Shown: piece by piece, positions 18,092 to 27,851 of the stretch
Layout: every line of letters starts with the position of its first letter
Position numbering within the stretch: the stretch's first letter is position 1
NCBI RefSeq assembly: GCF_001431415.1
Contig: NZ_LDJI01000012.1
Location: 62,001 to 126,000, forward strand
Source: Stenotrophomonas humi
GTDB taxonomy: Bacteria > Pseudomonadota > Gammaproteobacteria > Xanthomonadales > Xanthomonadaceae
Reading direction: 5' to 3'
Length of the DNA stretch: 64,000 bases
Position numbers and translations under genes: made by a program
The notes under the pieces: generated by a model
The model's input: the letters and a program-made list of their open reading frames with translations, nothing else
Told to the model about the DNA's origin: nothing
Databases searched by the model: none

Positions 18092-19417
18092 TCAACGCTC
18101 GGCCATGAACGCCTCGATCTCGTCGGCGCTGCGCTCCAGCGCACCGGTCAATACCCGGTGGCCCTCCCCGGTGATCAACACATCGTCCTCGATGCGAATC
18201 CCGATGCCACGCCAACGTGCCTCCACGCTGCGGTCATCCGGCGAGATGTACAAGCCCGGCTCGATGGTGAATACCATGCCCGGCTCCAGCAGCCGCGACT
18301 CACCGGCCACCCGGTAATCACCCACATCGTGCACGTCCAGGCCCAGCCAATGCCCGGTCTTGTGCCGGTAAAAGCGCTGGTAATGACGCTCGAGGATGTT
18401 TTCTTCCAGGTCGCCTTTCAGCAAGCCAAGCTGCAACAGGCCTTCGGTCAATACCTCGACCGCCGCCAGATGCCCCTCTTCGTAGGCGATGCCCGGCTGC
18501 GCCTGTTCCAGCGCAGCAACCTGCGCGGCCAACACCAGGTCATGCAGCGCGCGCTGTTCCGGCGTGAAGCGGCCATTGACCGGGAACGTACGGGTGATGT
18601 CGCTGGCGTAGCCGAGATACTCCGCACCGGCGTCGATCAGCACCAGGTCACCGTCACGGCTGCCACTGCGGTTGTCGCGATAATGCAGCACGCACCCATT
18701 GGCGCCGGCACCAACGATGCTGTTGTATGCCGCACAGGCATCGTGCCGACGGAACTCACGCTCAAGCTCGGCCTGCAGCTCGTATTCGTGGATGCCTGCA
18801 TGCGCAGCACGCATCGCCGCACGGTGTGCCCGCACGCTGATGTCGGCGGCGGTCTGCATCAGTGCGATTTCATCGACCGATTTGTACAGCCGCTGCTCGT
18901 GCAGCAGATGCCCCAGCTCCAGGAACTCATGCGGCGGCTGTGCGCCGTGACGCACCTGCGAGCGCACGCGATTCACCCAGCCGATCAGCTTGAGATCGAA
19001 GTCCGCATCGCGGCCGAAGTGGTAATAAACGCGCGAACGCCCTTCCAGCAGGCCCGGCAGGATTTCGTCCAGGTCCTCGATGGGATACGCATCGTCCATG
19101 CCGTAATGCGCCACCGCGCCATCCTGACCTTCGCGCGGGCCATCCCAGGCCTCGCGGTCCGGATCGCGCTCGCGACAGAACAGGATCGCCTCTCCGTGGC
19201 GCCGGCCCGGGATCAGCACCAGCACCGCCTCCGGCTCCTGGAACCCACTCAGGTACCAGAAATCCGAATCCTGCCGGTAGGGGTAGAACGTGTCATGGCT
19301 ACGCACGCGCTCAGGTGCAGCCGGCAGTACCAGAATGGCATCGTCACCGGCCGCTTCCATCAGTTGCCGGCGGCGACGCGCGTACTCGGCGGGGGTGATC
19401 CCGGAAAGACGCTTCAT
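18092..19417 (-). CDS. pepP: Xaa-Pro aminopeptidase P
   Basis: A 441-residue M24B aminopeptidase that removes N-terminal residues before proline. Metal ligands: DAGAEYLGYASDITRTF, TGHWLGLDVHDVG, FTIEPGLYI and IRIEDDVLI. The N-terminal AMP_N domain includes FWYLSGFQEPEAVLVL. Start chosen at 19417 (MKRLSGITPAEYARRR); 19465 would add 16 unrelated residues and overlap the upstream gene. It lies 8 bp after ygfB, as in the E. coli ygfB-pepP operon. Confidence 0.96.
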   Translation of the reverse strand: MKRLSGITPAEYARRRRQLMEAAGDDAILVLPAAPERVRSHDTFYPYRQDSDFWYLSGFQEPEAVLVLIPGRRHGEAILFCRERDPDREAWDGPREGQDGAVAHYGMDDAYPIEDLDEILPGLLEGRSRVYYHFGRDADFDLKLIGWVNRVRSQVRHGAQPPHEFLELGHLLHEQRLYKSVDEIALMQTAADISVRAHRAAMRAAHAGIHEYELQAELEREFRRHDACAAYNSIVGAGANGCVLHYRDNRSGSRDGDLVLIDAGAEYLGYASDITRTFPVNGRFTPEQRALHDLVLAAQVAALEQAQPGIAYEEGHLAAVEVLTEGLLQLGLLKGDLEENILERHYQRFYRHKTGHWLGLDVHDVGDYRVAGESRLLEPGMVFTIEPGLYISPDDRSVEARWRGIGIRIEDDVLITGEGHRVLTGALERSADEIEAFMAER

Positions 19418-19425
19418 GCGGTCCC

Positions 19426-19971
19426 TCAGTTGAGGCTCTGACGGTGGCGCGAGCCCATCACGCAATCGCCGTGCAGCAACAGCGCGGCAACGCGGACAAA
19501 CTCTTCAATCTCGGCCAATGCATCTTCATCCTCGTCGGCACTGTCGAACTGGTCGCTGGAGGCCTGCGCCAGACGGGCCAGATCCTGCAGCGCCTCTTCG
19601 CCTTCTTCGCTCAGCGCCGGGCGCTTGCCCGAGGCCAGGCCGAAGCCGCCGAGGAAGGCACGGCACCACTCAAACAGTGCATCGGTGCGCGCCTGCAGCG
19701 GTTCCGACGCATCGGCCAGCACCAGCTCGAAGGCGAAATCGCGGTCTTCCAGCTGCGCCACGGTGGCCTGGCGCAGACGATCCAAGGCACTGCCAGGCTC
19801 CGGGGTCTGCATGTTGTCGTCGGCCAGCACCTTGGCAGGCCAAGCCTGCAGGTCGGCACCGCCACCGGCCAGCCAACCGGTCAGGCCGCCGTGGAGTTCA
19901 GCCGGGGAAGCACCCAGGCCCAGCGACTGGCTGGCCTGGACAATGTCGTTGATGACAGGGAGTTCGCTCAT
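19426..19971 (-). CDS. ygfB: UPF0149 family protein YgfB
   Basis: A 181-residue acidic helical protein of the UPF0149/YgfB family, whose members lie upstream of pepP. Visible: SPAELHGGLTGWLAGG near the start, LFEWCRAFLGGFGLA in the middle, and AEIEEFVRVAALLL near the end. The molecular role is little understood; in Pseudomonas a homologue affects the control of an amidase gene. The start ATG is at 19971. It is divergent from the zapA group. Confidence 0.92.
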   Translation of the reverse strand: MSELPVINDIVQASQSLGLGASPAELHGGLTGWLAGGGADLQAWPAKVLADDNMQTPEPGSALDRLRQATVAQLEDRDFAFELVLADASEPLQARTDALFEWCRAFLGGFGLASGKRPALSEEGEEALQDLARLAQASSDQFDSADEDEDALAEIEEFVRVAALLLHGDCVMGSRHRQSLN

Positions 19972-20097
19972 GTGACGGTTCTGTAAAGCGGGAAAGGGTC
20001 GCAACCATGGCCAACATGGTGACGGCCGCACAGTGTAGCAATCGGGCTGTGCCATCCGCCTTGACCACCCCTCCCCGCCATGCCTATCGTGCCGTCC

Positions 20098-20319
20098 ATG
20101 GATGCCTTCGACCCCGCCGGCCAACTGCTTGCCCTCGTTTCCCGTCTCGAGCTGTTGCTCGAGCGCAACCAGCGGCTGGCCGATGAGAACCGGAGCCTGC
20201 GCCAGCAGCAGGAACAATTGATGAATGAACGCTCGCAGCTGCTGGCCAAGAACGAGCAGGCCCGCTCGCGGGTCGAAGCGATGATCACCCGACTCAAATC
20301 GTTGGAGCAGCACACGTGA
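20098..20319 (+). CDS. Small coiled-coil protein upstream of zapA (TIGR02449-like)
   Basis: A 73-residue protein (79 if the ATG at 20080 is used), nearly all one alpha-helical coiled coil (LLALVSRLELLLERNQRLAD, then ENRSLRQQQEQLMNERSQLL). It resembles the small conserved family often found directly before zapA and reminiscent of ZapB. The stop overlaps the zapA GTG start, so translation is coupled. A role in divisome assembly is inferred from context. Confidence 0.85.
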   Translation: MDAFDPAGQLLALVSRLELLLERNQRLADENRSLRQQQEQLMNERSQLLAKNEQARSRVEAMITRLKSLEQHT

Positions 20320-20615
20320 GCCACAACGAACCGGTCAGCGTCCGCATCCTCGACCGCGAGTACACGGTCGGTGTCGAAACCGCCGAACGCGACAGCCTCA
20401 ACGCCGCCGCGCGCATGCTCGACGCGAAAATGCGCGAGATCCGTGGCAGCAACCGCATGGCGGCCGTGGACCGGGTGGCGGTGCTGGCCGCGCTCAACCT
20501 GGCCCATGAACTGCAGCAGGTCCGTGACGAACAGGCCGCGCAGCAACAACGCTTCCAGGCTGCGTTGAACGAGCTCAACCAGCGCCTGGACATCGCCATC
20601 GACAACGCGCGTTGA
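20316..20615 (+). CDS. zapA: Cell division protein ZapA
   Basis: A 99-residue protein starting at GTG 20316. It shows the ZapA pattern: a small N-terminal sheet (VSVRILDREYTVGVE), RDSLNAAARMLDAKMREIRG, the VDRVAVLAALNLAHEL helix and a C-terminal coiled coil. ZapA cross-links FtsZ filaments at the division ring. The order zapA-6S RNA-5-formyl-THF cyclo-ligase is conserved in gammaproteobacteria, which supports all three calls. Confidence 0.95.
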   Translation: MSHNEPVSVRILDREYTVGVETAERDSLNAAARMLDAKMREIRGSNRMAAVDRVAVLAALNLAHELQQVRDEQAAQQQRFQAALNELNQRLDIAIDNAR

Positions 20616-20686
20616 TCCAGCTGAGTGGCTCAGGCAAGTGAATTGGACACATGCCTGAAAAGGCTCCCCGCACCGGCACAACCGGC

Positions 20687-20692
20687 TATACT
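20687..20692 (+). promoter_or_regulatory. -10 element of the 6S RNA promoter
   Basis: TATACT, one mismatch from the sigma-70 consensus TATAAT, placed 6 bases before the predicted 5' end at 20699. No clear -35 element was seen at normal spacing. Confidence 0.6.
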
Positions 20693-20698
20693 TGCCCC

Positions 20699-20884
20699 GC
20701 GTTCTCTGCTGTGAACGACGGCGTGTGCAAACATTCGCCTTGTCCCTTAATTACGACCACGGGGGCGCGACGGAGCCGGGTGTGCAAGTCCGCCTTGTAG
20801 CGGGAAGCCCGATGGCCCCCCAGCGTTCCCACTTGAACCCCGGGTTCAAGGTCGTTTCGCACGCATCGTCACCGCGGAGAATGC
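20699..20884 (+). ncRNA. ssrS: 6S RNA (SsrS)
   Basis: About 186 nt. The ends form the closing stem (20699-20709 with 20874-20884: GCGTTCTCTGC pairs with GCGGAGAATGC through one G-U and one mismatch-tolerant position). The 3' side carries CACTTGAACCCCGGGTTCAAGG, close to the E. coli 6S segment CCTTGAACCAAGGGTTCAAGG. 6S RNA mimics an open promoter and sequesters sigma-70 RNA polymerase in stationary phase. Position between zapA and the cyclo-ligase gene is the conserved one. Exact ends are predicted, not measured. Confidence 0.9.
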
Positions 20885-20893
20885 AATATTCCA

Positions 20894-20923
20894 GAACGGC
20901 GCCTAACGGCGCCGTTCTTTTTT
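20894..20923 (+). terminator. Rho-independent terminator after 6S RNA
   Basis: A 10-bp perfect stem, GAACGGCGCC with GGCGCCGTTC and a 4-base loop TAAC, followed by six T. It lies ten bases after the predicted 6S 3' end. Confidence 0.88.
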
Positions 20924-20929
20924 GTCGTT

Positions 20930-21053
20930 CTCCCTCCGGGAGAAGGTGTCCGCAGGGCAGATGAGGGTTCGAGCCAAACCCGGCGAGAACAGGCTGCACG
21001 AGGCTGCCCCGCCCCCTCTTCCCAACCCCTCTCCCGGTGGAAGAGGGGCTTTG
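20930..21053 (+). repeat. Composite palindromic repeat (CTTCTCCC...CCCCTCTCCCG family)
   Basis: Starts with the hairpin TTCTCCCTCCGGGAGAA, then GGTGTCCGCAGGGCAGATGAG, a variable middle of about 50 bp, and ends with CCCAACCCCTCTCCCGGTGG and AAGAGGGGC. The same layout is seen at 25684-25810 and, decayed, at 8687-8890. Confidence 0.7.
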
Positions 21054-21079
21054 CAACCTGATTCCGATACGCTGTGCCG

Positions 21080-21666
21080 ATGACTGACGATCCCCGCCAA
21101 CTGCTGCGCCAACGGCTGCGTCAACGCCGCCGCGACCTTCCGGCCGCCGAGCGCATCGCCGCCGCCGAAACCCTCGCTTTACACCTGCTTACCCTCCCCT
21201 TTGCCGAGGTCAGCGGCCACGTTGCCGGCTATTGGGCGATGGACGGGGAAATCGCGCTGCATCGCTGGCAGATGCAGCTGCCGCCGCAGCAGACGTATTG
21301 CCTGCCGGTGCTGCACGGCAAGCTGCTGCGCTTCGCGCCATGGCGGCCGGGTCAGGCGCTGGTCAGCAACCGCTACGGGATTCCCGAGCCGGACGTGGAC
21401 CCGGCACAGGCATTGCGACCTGAGGAAATGGCGCTGGTGGTCGCGCCGCTGGTGGGCTTCGACCCGCACGGCCGGCGGCTGGGCATGGGAGGCGGCTGGT
21501 ATGATCGCAGCTTCGCATTCCGGCAGCGCCAGGCCGCGCCGCCGTGGTTGGTCGGGGTCGGTTTTTCCGCCCAGCAGGTACCCTCACTGCCCGTCGAAGA
21601 CTGGGACGTGGCGGTCGATGCGATCTGTACCGAGCAGGCCACTCTCTACCCGGAACCGTTGAACGC

Positions 21667-21670
<4 letters not shown>
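21080..21670 (+). CDS. 5-formyltetrahydrofolate cyclo-ligase
   Basis: A 196-residue enzyme of the YgfA/MTHFS family that converts 5-formyl-THF to 5,10-methenyl-THF with ATP. It shows the N-terminal basic helix (LRQRLRQRRRDL), YWAMDGEIAL, the LVVAPLVGFDP block and the ATP-binding RLGMGGGWYDRSF loop, then GVGFSAQQV. ATG at 21080 is chosen; a GTG two codons earlier is possible. The stop overlaps the EVE-domain gene. Confidence 0.95.
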
Positions 21671-22149
<479 letters not shown>

Positions 22150-22155
22150 TCCCTT

Positions 22156-22179
22156 GGCAGCGGCCTCGGCCGCGAAACC
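22156..22179 (+). repeat. Short dispersed palindrome
   Basis: AGCGGCCTCGGCCGCGAAACC, a member of the same family as 4828-4852, directly after the EVE gene. It could help end that transcript, though no T-run follows. Confidence 0.5.
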
Positions 22180-22308
22180 GATACCGCTGGAAGACCCGGC
22201 CGAATCCGCAGTTGCACGCACCATCGCCACAGAGCCGGTTCGTGCGTGCCTGGCGGGCCACCCCGCTCCTACCGCCACACGTAATTCCTCCAACCATCGA
22301 GTCCCACC

Positions 22309-22956
22309 ATGTCTGAAGCCAAGCGCCTGGCCGCCGAAAAAGCCATCGAGTACGTCGAGAAGGGAATGATTGTCGGTGTCGGCACCGGCTCCACCGTCGC
22401 CTATTTCATCGAAGCGCTGGCCCGCATCAAGGACCAGATCGAAGGCGCGGTTTCCAGCTCGGACCAGAGCACCACACTGCTCAAGTCGCACGGCATTGAA
22501 GTGATGGACCTGAACCACGCCGGCACGCTGTCGCTGTACGTGGACGGCGCCGATGAGTGCGATGGCAACAAGAACCTGATCAAGGGCGGCGGTGCCGCGC
22601 TGACCCGCGAGAAGATCATCGCCGAGGCCAGCAAGAAGTTCGTCTGCATCGTCGACCCGAGCAAGCAGGTCAAGGTGCTGGGCAAGTTCCCGCTGCCGGT
22701 GGAAGTAATCCCGATGGCACGCAGCCTGGTGGCCCGCGAAATCCTGGCCCGCACCGGCGGCCAGCCGGTATGGCGCGACGGCGTGGTTACCGACAACGGC
22801 AACGTCATCCTCGACATCCACAACCTCGCCATCACCGATCCGGTGAAGTTGGAGCTGGAACTCAATCAGATCCCCGGCGTGGTCTGCGTGGGCCTGTTCG
22901 CGCGCCGTCCCGCCGACGTGGTGATTGTCGGCGGCGAGCCGCCGCAGGTGCTCTGA
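22309..22956 (+). CDS. rpiA: Ribose-5-phosphate isomerase A
   Basis: A 215-residue enzyme interconverting ribose-5-phosphate and ribulose-5-phosphate in the pentose phosphate pathway. Motifs: [15 protein letters not shown] (phosphate loop), [19 protein letters not shown] with the catalytic Asp residues, and [14 protein letters not shown] with the catalytic Lys/Glu. Full length, with its own 160-bp upstream region. Confidence 0.97.
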   Translation: MSEAKRLAAEKAIEYVEKGMIVGVGTGSTVAYFIEALARIKDQIEGAVSSSDQSTTLLKSHGIEVMDLNHAGTLSLYVDGADECDGNKNLIKGGGAALTREKIIAEASKKFVCIVDPSKQVKVLGKFPLPVEVIPMARSLVAREILARTGGQPVWRDGVVTDNGNVILDIHNLAITDPVKLELELNQIPGVVCVGLFARRPADVVIVGGEPPQVL

Positions 22957-23156
22957 AGCGAAGGAACCCACCGAAGCCGAGGAATGGGTGAAGAAGGGCA
23001 AGGGGTGAAGTCACATCCGCTTATTGCCCCGCCATTTCCCGCTCCCGCTTCTTTCCTCCGGCGTTCCCAAGCAGCAACCCGCAGTGAGAGACCCGGCGCC
23101 AGCCCTCTCTCACTGCTCACTCCGATTTACCTACTCCTCGCTCCCAGGCCCCGCCC

Positions 23157-23609
23157 ATGTACTTGCTGCGTTCACTCCTGCTGATCTCCCTGCTCGCCCT
23201 TGCCGGTTGCGCCAGCGCCGATGGCAGACACTGGGTCGAATTGGCCGGCAGCCGCTACCAGGTGGAACTGGCACAGGACGACGAGACCCGCGCCCGTGGC
23301 CTGATGTTCCGCGAGCAGATGGATGCCGATCACGGCATGTTGTTCATCCACGACCGTCAGGAACCTCAGGCGTACTGGATGAAAAACACCAAGCTGCCGC
23401 TGGATATCCTGTACTTCGACACCGATCGTCGCCTGGTCAGCCAGCAGCGCGACGTGCCGCCATGCTCGGCCGGCGACATGTGCCCGCCCTACCCCAGCTT
23501 CAAGCCAGCGCGTTATGTGCTGGAACTCAATGCCGGCCAGGCCACCAAACTCAACCTGCAGGACGGCACCGAGCTGATCTTCGGCCCGGGCATCCCCAAG
23601 GCCGATTGA
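23157..23609 (+). CDS. DUF192 family lipoprotein
   Basis: A 150-residue protein with a lipoprotein signal (lipobox LALAGC, Cys 18) and one DUF192 domain: ELAQDDETRARGLMFRE, a HGMLFIHDRQEP segment, WMKNTKLPLDILYFD, and PCSAGDMCPPY. Family members are small, usually exported, and of unknown function; some archaeal members were suggested to be thermally stable inhibitors or carbohydrate binders. Start at 23157. Confidence 0.88.
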   Translation: MYLLRSLLLISLLALAGCASADGRHWVELAGSRYQVELAQDDETRARGLMFREQMDADHGMLFIHDRQEPQAYWMKNTKLPLDILYFDTDRRLVSQQRDVPPCSAGDMCPPYPSFKPARYVLELNAGQATKLNLQDGTELIFGPGIPKAD

Positions 23610-23675
23610 ACCTGCGCCACATGCCGCTCCGCGCCGGCCTTGAACCGGCGCCGCTTTGCCCGCAGTCTTGAGTCC

Positions 23676-24524
23676 ATGTCCGATACACGCCTCACCCTGC
23701 CGATCTGGGATGAACTGGCCAGCCTGTCCGACGACGCGCTGCCCCTGCTGCCGACCGCGCTGCTGATCGCCAGCGACGAATACCCCGAGCTGGACCCCGC
23801 CGCCTACGACCGGATGCTGCAGGCCCACGCCGACCATCTGCGCGTGGAAGTGGAAGCCACCGGCGAATGGCCGCTGAAGATCGCCGCGATCAACCACCAC
23901 CTGTTCAATGAACTGGGCTACAGCGGCAACAACGACGAGTATTACGACCCGCGCAACAGCTATCTCAACGAAGTGTTCGAGCGGCGCCTGGGCAATCCCA
24001 TCTCGCTGGCACTGGTACAGATGGAAGTGGCGCACCGGCTCGGCCTGCCGCTGGAAGGCATTTCCTTCCCGGGCCATTTCCTGGTGCGGCTGCCGGTGGA
24101 AGACGGCGTGCTGATCATGGACCCGTTCAATGGCGGCCGCCCGCTGAGCGTGGACGAACTGCGCGAACGCGCCCGCAGCAACCTCGGCGGCGAAACGCCC
24201 GATGACACGGTGCTGGCGCAGATTCTCGACCCGGCCCCGCACCGGGCGATCCTGATGCGCATGCTGCGCAACCTGCACGGCGTATATGTCGAACGCGGCG
24301 AGTGGGACCGCGCCGCACGCAGCGCCGACCGCATCCTCAAGCTCGCCCCCAAGCAGGCCGACGCCGTGCGCGACCGTGGCTTGGCTTATCTCGAACTGGA
24401 GCATCTGGCAGGCGCCCGCGCCGACTTTGCCAGCTACCTGAAGATGGAACCGGAAGCGGCCGACGCAGGCAGCGTCCGCGATCGACTGATCGAACTTGGC
24501 GGCGAGCGACCAAGGCTGCATTGA
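23676..24524 (+). CDS. SirB1 family protein (transglutaminase-like fold with TPR)
   Basis: A 282-residue soluble protein. The central region carries the SirB1 signature (NEVFERRLGNPISLALVQMEVA, HRLGLPLEGISFPGHFLV, MDPFNGG), a transglutaminase-like fold in which the usual catalytic Cys is not evident. The C-terminal third (RGEWDRAARSADRILKLAP and onward) holds TPR-type helices. In many genomes such genes lie near peptide-release or prmC genes; here they do not. The function is unproven. The start at 23676 avoids a 12-residue extension. Confidence 0.88.
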   Translation: MSDTRLTLPIWDELASLSDDALPLLPTALLIASDEYPELDPAAYDRMLQAHADHLRVEVEATGEWPLKIAAINHHLFNELGYSGNNDEYYDPRNSYLNEVFERRLGNPISLALVQMEVAHRLGLPLEGISFPGHFLVRLPVEDGVLIMDPFNGGRPLSVDELRERARSNLGGETPDDTVLAQILDPAPHRAILMRMLRNLHGVYVERGEWDRAARSADRILKLAPKQADAVRDRGLAYLELEHLAGARADFASYLKMEPEAADAGSVRDRLIELGGERPRLH

Positions 24525-24585
24525 CGCGCTGCTGCTTCGAAGCGCCTCTGCCTCCGCCGTCCGGGATTTCATCCCCGCCTACGGC

Positions 24586-24614
24586 TGTGCAGGAGCGGCC
24601 TCGGCCGCGAAGCC
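24586..24614 (+). repeat. Short dispersed palindrome
   Basis: TGTGCAGGAGCGGCCTCGGC followed by CGCGAAGCC, the fullest copy of the AGCGGC/GCCGCGAAGCC family in this window. It lies in the 242-bp convergent gap between the SirB1 gene and rubredoxin. Confidence 0.6.
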
Positions 24615-24766
24615 GCTGCAACACCCGAAGCCGGGGGGAAACGCCATCATCTCGAAGCGATCAGCCGCCATCTCGGCGGCTTCATTTCACGCTTCGGATA
24701 TGAGCCGCTGCCAGCCGTCGCGGCCAAGGCCGCTGCTGCATATGCCGTCACGCCATGCTTCTGGCG

Positions 24767-24958
24767 TCACTCCAGCTCGATCATCTCGAAATCGTCCTTG
24801 GTCACGCCGCAATCCGGGCAGGTCCAGGTATCGGGCACCTCTTCCCAGCGCGTGCCCGGGGCGATGCCTTCTTCCGGCAAGCCGTCGGCTTCGCGGTAGA
24901 TGAAGCCGCAGACAACGCACATCCAGTTGCGGAAGGTGGAGGCCGTGGCGTCGGACAT
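24767..24958 (-). CDS. Rubredoxin
   Basis: A 63-residue mononuclear iron protein with the two Cys pairs CVVCG (14, 17) and CPDCG (47, 50), plus the conserved YREADGLPEEGIAPGTRWEE loop and TWTCP. Rubredoxins pass single electrons, for example to alkane hydroxylases or peroxide/superoxide reductases. No redox partner is adjacent. The start at 24958 gives a standard length; the reading frame continues upstream through thiE only as a shadow. Divergent from thiE. Confidence 0.95.
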   Translation of the reverse strand: MSDATASTFRNWMCVVCGFIYREADGLPEEGIAPGTRWEEVPDTWTCPDCGVTKDDFEMIELE

Positions 24959-25027
24959 CGGGGATAATCGCCGGATAAAGAAACGGCGTTGATTGTCACA
25001 TTCCCGCCGCCGTACCGGTAGCCATCC

Positions 25028-25657
25028 ATGCCCCATACCTCCATCGCCCCACGCGGCGTTTACCTGATCACCCCGGACGAAACCGACAGTACGCGCCTGC
25101 TGGAGCGGGTGAAACCGCTGCTGGCCGGCACCACCTGGCTGCAATACCGCAACAAGGCGGTCGATGCACCGACCCGTCTGGCGCAGGCGCAGGCCCTGCA
25201 GGCGTTGTGCACCGAGGCCGGTGTGCCGTTGATCATCAATGACGATGCGGCACTGGCCCAGGCGGTGGGTGCGGCCGGCGTTCACCTGGGGGAAGACGAT
25301 GGCGACATCGCCGCTGCCCGTGCCCTGCTCGGCCCGCAGGCGATCATCGGCGCCTCCTGCTACGACGAGTTGGGGCTTGCCCAGCGCGCGGTGCAGGCCG
25401 GTGCCAGTTACGTTGCCTTCGGCGCGTTTTTCCCCAGCCGCAGCAAGCTGACGCCGCGTCGGGCATCCCTCGGCCTGCTGCGACAAAGTGCCGCACTGGG
25501 CGTACCACGGGTGGCTATCGGCGGGCTGACGCCGGACAATTCCCGGCCCGTCGTGGACGCCGGCGCGGACCTGATCGCGGTGATCAGCGGCGTGTTTGCC
25601 GAGGATGACCCGGTGGCTGCGCTGCAGGCGTATCGGCGTTGTTTCCACATTGATTGA
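25028..25657 (+). CDS. thiE: Thiamine-phosphate synthase
   Basis: A 209-residue TIM-barrel enzyme that joins HMP-PP and thiazole phosphate to thiamine monophosphate. Seen: [64 protein letters not shown] and the phosphate-binding IGGLTPDN. No TPP riboswitch was recognised in the short 69-bp divergent gap before it. Confidence 0.96.
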   Translation: MPHTSIAPRGVYLITPDETDSTRLLERVKPLLAGTTWLQYRNKAVDAPTRLAQAQALQALCTEAGVPLIINDDAALAQAVGAAGVHLGEDDGDIAAARALLGPQAIIGASCYDELGLAQRAVQAGASYVAFGAFFPSRSKLTPRRASLGLLRQSAALGVPRVAIGGLTPDNSRPVVDAGADLIAVISGVFAEDDPVAALQAYRRCFHID

Positions 25658-25683
25658 ATTCACCTGACTGCTGAAAGGCACGG

Positions 25684-25810
25684 CTTTTCCCTTCTCCTGT
25701 CAGCGGGAGAAGGTGCCCCGAAGGGGCGGATGAGGGGAGCTTCTTGCGTTTGTTCGCTGGAAGCTCCCATCACCCCAACCCCTCTCCCGCAAGCGGGAGA
25801 GGGGCTTTGA
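25684..25810 (+). repeat. Composite palindromic repeat, best copy
   Basis: CCTTCTCCTGTCAGCGGGAG and AAGGTGCCCCGAAGGGGCGG ATGAGGGGAGC form the left half, a short spacer follows, and AAGCTCCCATCACCCCAACC plus CCTCTCCCGCAAGCGGGAGA with GGGGC forms the right half. Two hairpins flank a spacer, and the halves are partly complementary. It occupies most of the 198-bp thiE-hemL gap. Confidence 0.72.
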
Positions 25811-25855
25811 ATCCGCGCGCTTCAACGCTGTTGGAACCTTACAGAGGAGTTACCC

Positions 25856-27148
25856 ATGAACCACGCCCAATCCCACGCCTTGTTCGAGCGCGCCCAGAAG
25901 CTGCTGCCCGGCGGCGTCAACTCGCCGGTGCGCGCGTTCAAGTCGGTCGGTGGCGAACCGTTCTTCGTGCAGCGCGCCGACGGTGCCTACCTGCATGACG
26001 TGGATGGCAATGCTTACATCGACTACGTCGGTTCGTGGGGCCCGATGATCGTCGGCCACAACCACCCGGCCGTGCGTGAAGCGGTGCAGCAGGCGATCGG
26101 CAATGGCCTGTCGTTCGGTGCGCCCTGCGCGGCGGAAGTGACCATGGCCGAGACCATCACCGCACTGGTGCCGTCGTGCGAAATGGTGCGGATGGTCAAC
26201 TCCGGTACCGAAGCCACCTTGTCTGCAATCCGCCTGGCGCGTGGCGCCACCGGCCGCAACAAGATCGTGAAGTTCGAGGGCTGCTACCACGGCCACGGCG
26301 ACTCGTTCCTGGTCAAGGCCGGCAGCGGCATGCTGACCCTGGGCGTGCCGACCTCACCGGGCGTGCCGGCCGGCCTAAGCGAGCTCACCCTCACCCTGCC
26401 CTACAACGATTTCGACGCGGCCACCGCGCTGTTCGAGCAGCAGGGCGCTGACATCGCCGGCCTGATCATCGAACCGGTGGTCGGCAACGCCAACTGCATC
26501 CCGCCGCGCGAGGGCTACCTGCAGCATCTGCGTGCGCTGTGCACGCAGTACGGCACGCTGTTGATCTTCGACGAAGTAATGACCGGCTTCCGTGTCGCCC
26601 TTGGTGGTGCGCAGGCGCATTACGGCATCACCCCGGACCTGACCACCTTCGGCAAGATCATCGGCGGCGGCATGCCGGTAGGCGCCTATGGCGGCCGGCG
26701 TGAACTGTTGTCGCAGATCGCGCCGGCCGGCCCCATCTACCAGGCCGGCACGCTCAGCGGCAATCCGGTGGCGATGGCGGCGGGCCTGGCGATGCTGAAG
26801 TTGATCCAGCAGCCGGGCTTCCATGACCGCCTCAGCGCTGCTGCCGCGCGCCTGTGTGCAGGACTGGAAGCTGCTGCAGCAGACGCGGGTGTGGCTGTGA
26901 CCACTACCCAGGTCGGCGCGATGTTCGGCCTGTTCTTCACCAATGAAAAAGTGGAGACCTACGCGCAGGCAACGGCATGCGACATCCCCGCTTTCAATCG
27001 CTTCTTCCATGCGATGCTGGAGCGCGGCGTGTTCCTGGCCCCGTCGGCGTATGAAGCCGGCTTCCTGTCCAGCGCGCATGATGATGCGGTGATTGAAGCC
27101 ACGCTGGCGGCAGCGCGCGAGGCGTTCAAGGTGGTTGCGGCGGGTTGA
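25856..27148 (+). CDS. hemL: Glutamate-1-semialdehyde 2,1-aminomutase
   Basis: A 430-residue PLP enzyme making 5-aminolevulinate, the tetrapyrrole precursor, by the C5 pathway. The PLP lysine is K267 in [14 protein letters not shown]; other marks are [45 protein letters not shown] and [19 protein letters not shown] ribosome site just before the ATG. A clear terminator follows. Confidence 0.98.
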   Translation: MNHAQSHALFERAQKLLPGGVNSPVRAFKSVGGEPFFVQRADGAYLHDVDGNAYIDYVGSWGPMIVGHNHPAVREAVQQAIGNGLSFGAPCAAEVTMAETITALVPSCEMVRMVNSGTEATLSAIRLARGATGRNKIVKFEGCYHGHGDSFLVKAGSGMLTLGVPTSPGVPAGLSELTLTLPYNDFDAATALFEQQGADIAGLIIEPVVGNANCIPPREGYLQHLRALCTQYGTLLIFDEVMTGFRVALGGAQAHYGITPDLTTFGKIIGGGMPVGAYGGRRELLSQIAPAGPIYQAGTLSGNPVAMAAGLAMLKLIQQPGFHDRLSAAAARLCAGLEAAAADAGVAVTTTQVGAMFGLFFTNEKVETYAQATACDIPAFNRFFHAMLERGVFLAPSAYEAGFLSSAHDDAVIEATLAAAREAFKVVAAG

Positions 27149-27170
27149 TCTGCTGCGTTTCCCGCACATG

Positions 27171-27198
27171 AAAAAGCCGGCTTGATGCCGGCTTTTTT
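27171..27198 (+). terminator. Rho-independent terminator of hemL
   Basis: AAAAAGCCGGC and GCCGGCTTTTTT form a strong stem with a 5-base loop and T-run, 22 bp after the stop. Because of the A-run it could also end the convergent azurin transcript. Confidence 0.9.
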
Positions 27199-27267
27199 GT
27201 CTGCGCCAAAGCCTGCCCTCATCCGCCTGGCAGACGCTGGAACTTCATTCCCGCCTGCGCAGCCGGC

Positions 27268-27717
27268 TTAACCGAAAGCCAGCTTGCCCTTCATCATTCC
27301 CCAGTGGCCGGGGAACGAGCAGAAGAAGGTGTAGTCACCACCGCGCGTCAGCTTGCTGGTGGCAAAGCGCACCTGCGTGGTCTGCCCACCGCCGATCATC
27401 GGCGTGAACGCGATCACCCGCGCGTCGTTCTTCGGCAGATAACTGTCGGCCAGAGTCGAGCGCATGCCCGCTGTCGCCACCGGCTGGAAATCCGGCGTGC
27501 GGGTCAGTACCCAGTTGTGTCCCATCGCGGTGGCCGGCATGCGCCCGGTGTGCTTGAGGGTGAGATTCACCTGGGTGCAGTCGGCCGCCACACGGATCTC
27601 CGGCGCCGAGAACTGCATGCGGTCATTGCCCTCGATGGTGACCGCGCAGGTGCGGGCCATGGCCGGGGCCGCAGGCAACAGGACGACAAGGGCCAACAAC
27701 AGACTGGAACACTTCAC
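27268..27717 (-). CDS. azu: Azurin (type 1 blue copper protein)
   Basis: A 149-residue periplasmic electron carrier with a signal peptide cleaved about residue 21 (PAMA-RT). Copper ligands are in place: His67 in MGHNW, then Cys133, His138 and Met at 141/142 in CSFPGHWGMMKG. Cys24 and Cys47 would form the usual disulfide. Azurins donate electrons to nitrite reductases, cytochrome oxidase or peroxidases. The gene stands alone, convergent with hemL. Confidence 0.96.
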   Translation of the reverse strand: MKCSSLLLALVVLLPAAPAMARTCAVTIEGNDRMQFSAPEIRVAADCTQVNLTLKHTGRMPATAMGHNWVLTRTPDFQPVATAGMRSTLADSYLPKNDARVIAFTPMIGGGQTTQVRFATSKLTRGGDYTFFCSFPGHWGMMKGKLAFG

Positions 27718-27851
27718 GCCGAACTCCGGTAACTAGCAGTGTCCCGATTCTAGGCAACTGACCCATAACGGCGCATGTGACGGGTTGTCGCAGGGATGCG
27801 CCGCCGCCGCGCAACACCGATACTTGTCTGCTTCCCACGCACGTTCAACCG

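Noticed and set aside
16417-18144. 575-codon minus-strand frame opposite pepQ
   Set aside because: pepQ has all metal-ligand motifs on the plus strand; the reverse frame has none.
25028-25657. TPP riboswitch before thiE
   Set aside because: The divergent gap is only 69 bp and no CUGAGA/THI-box pattern is present.
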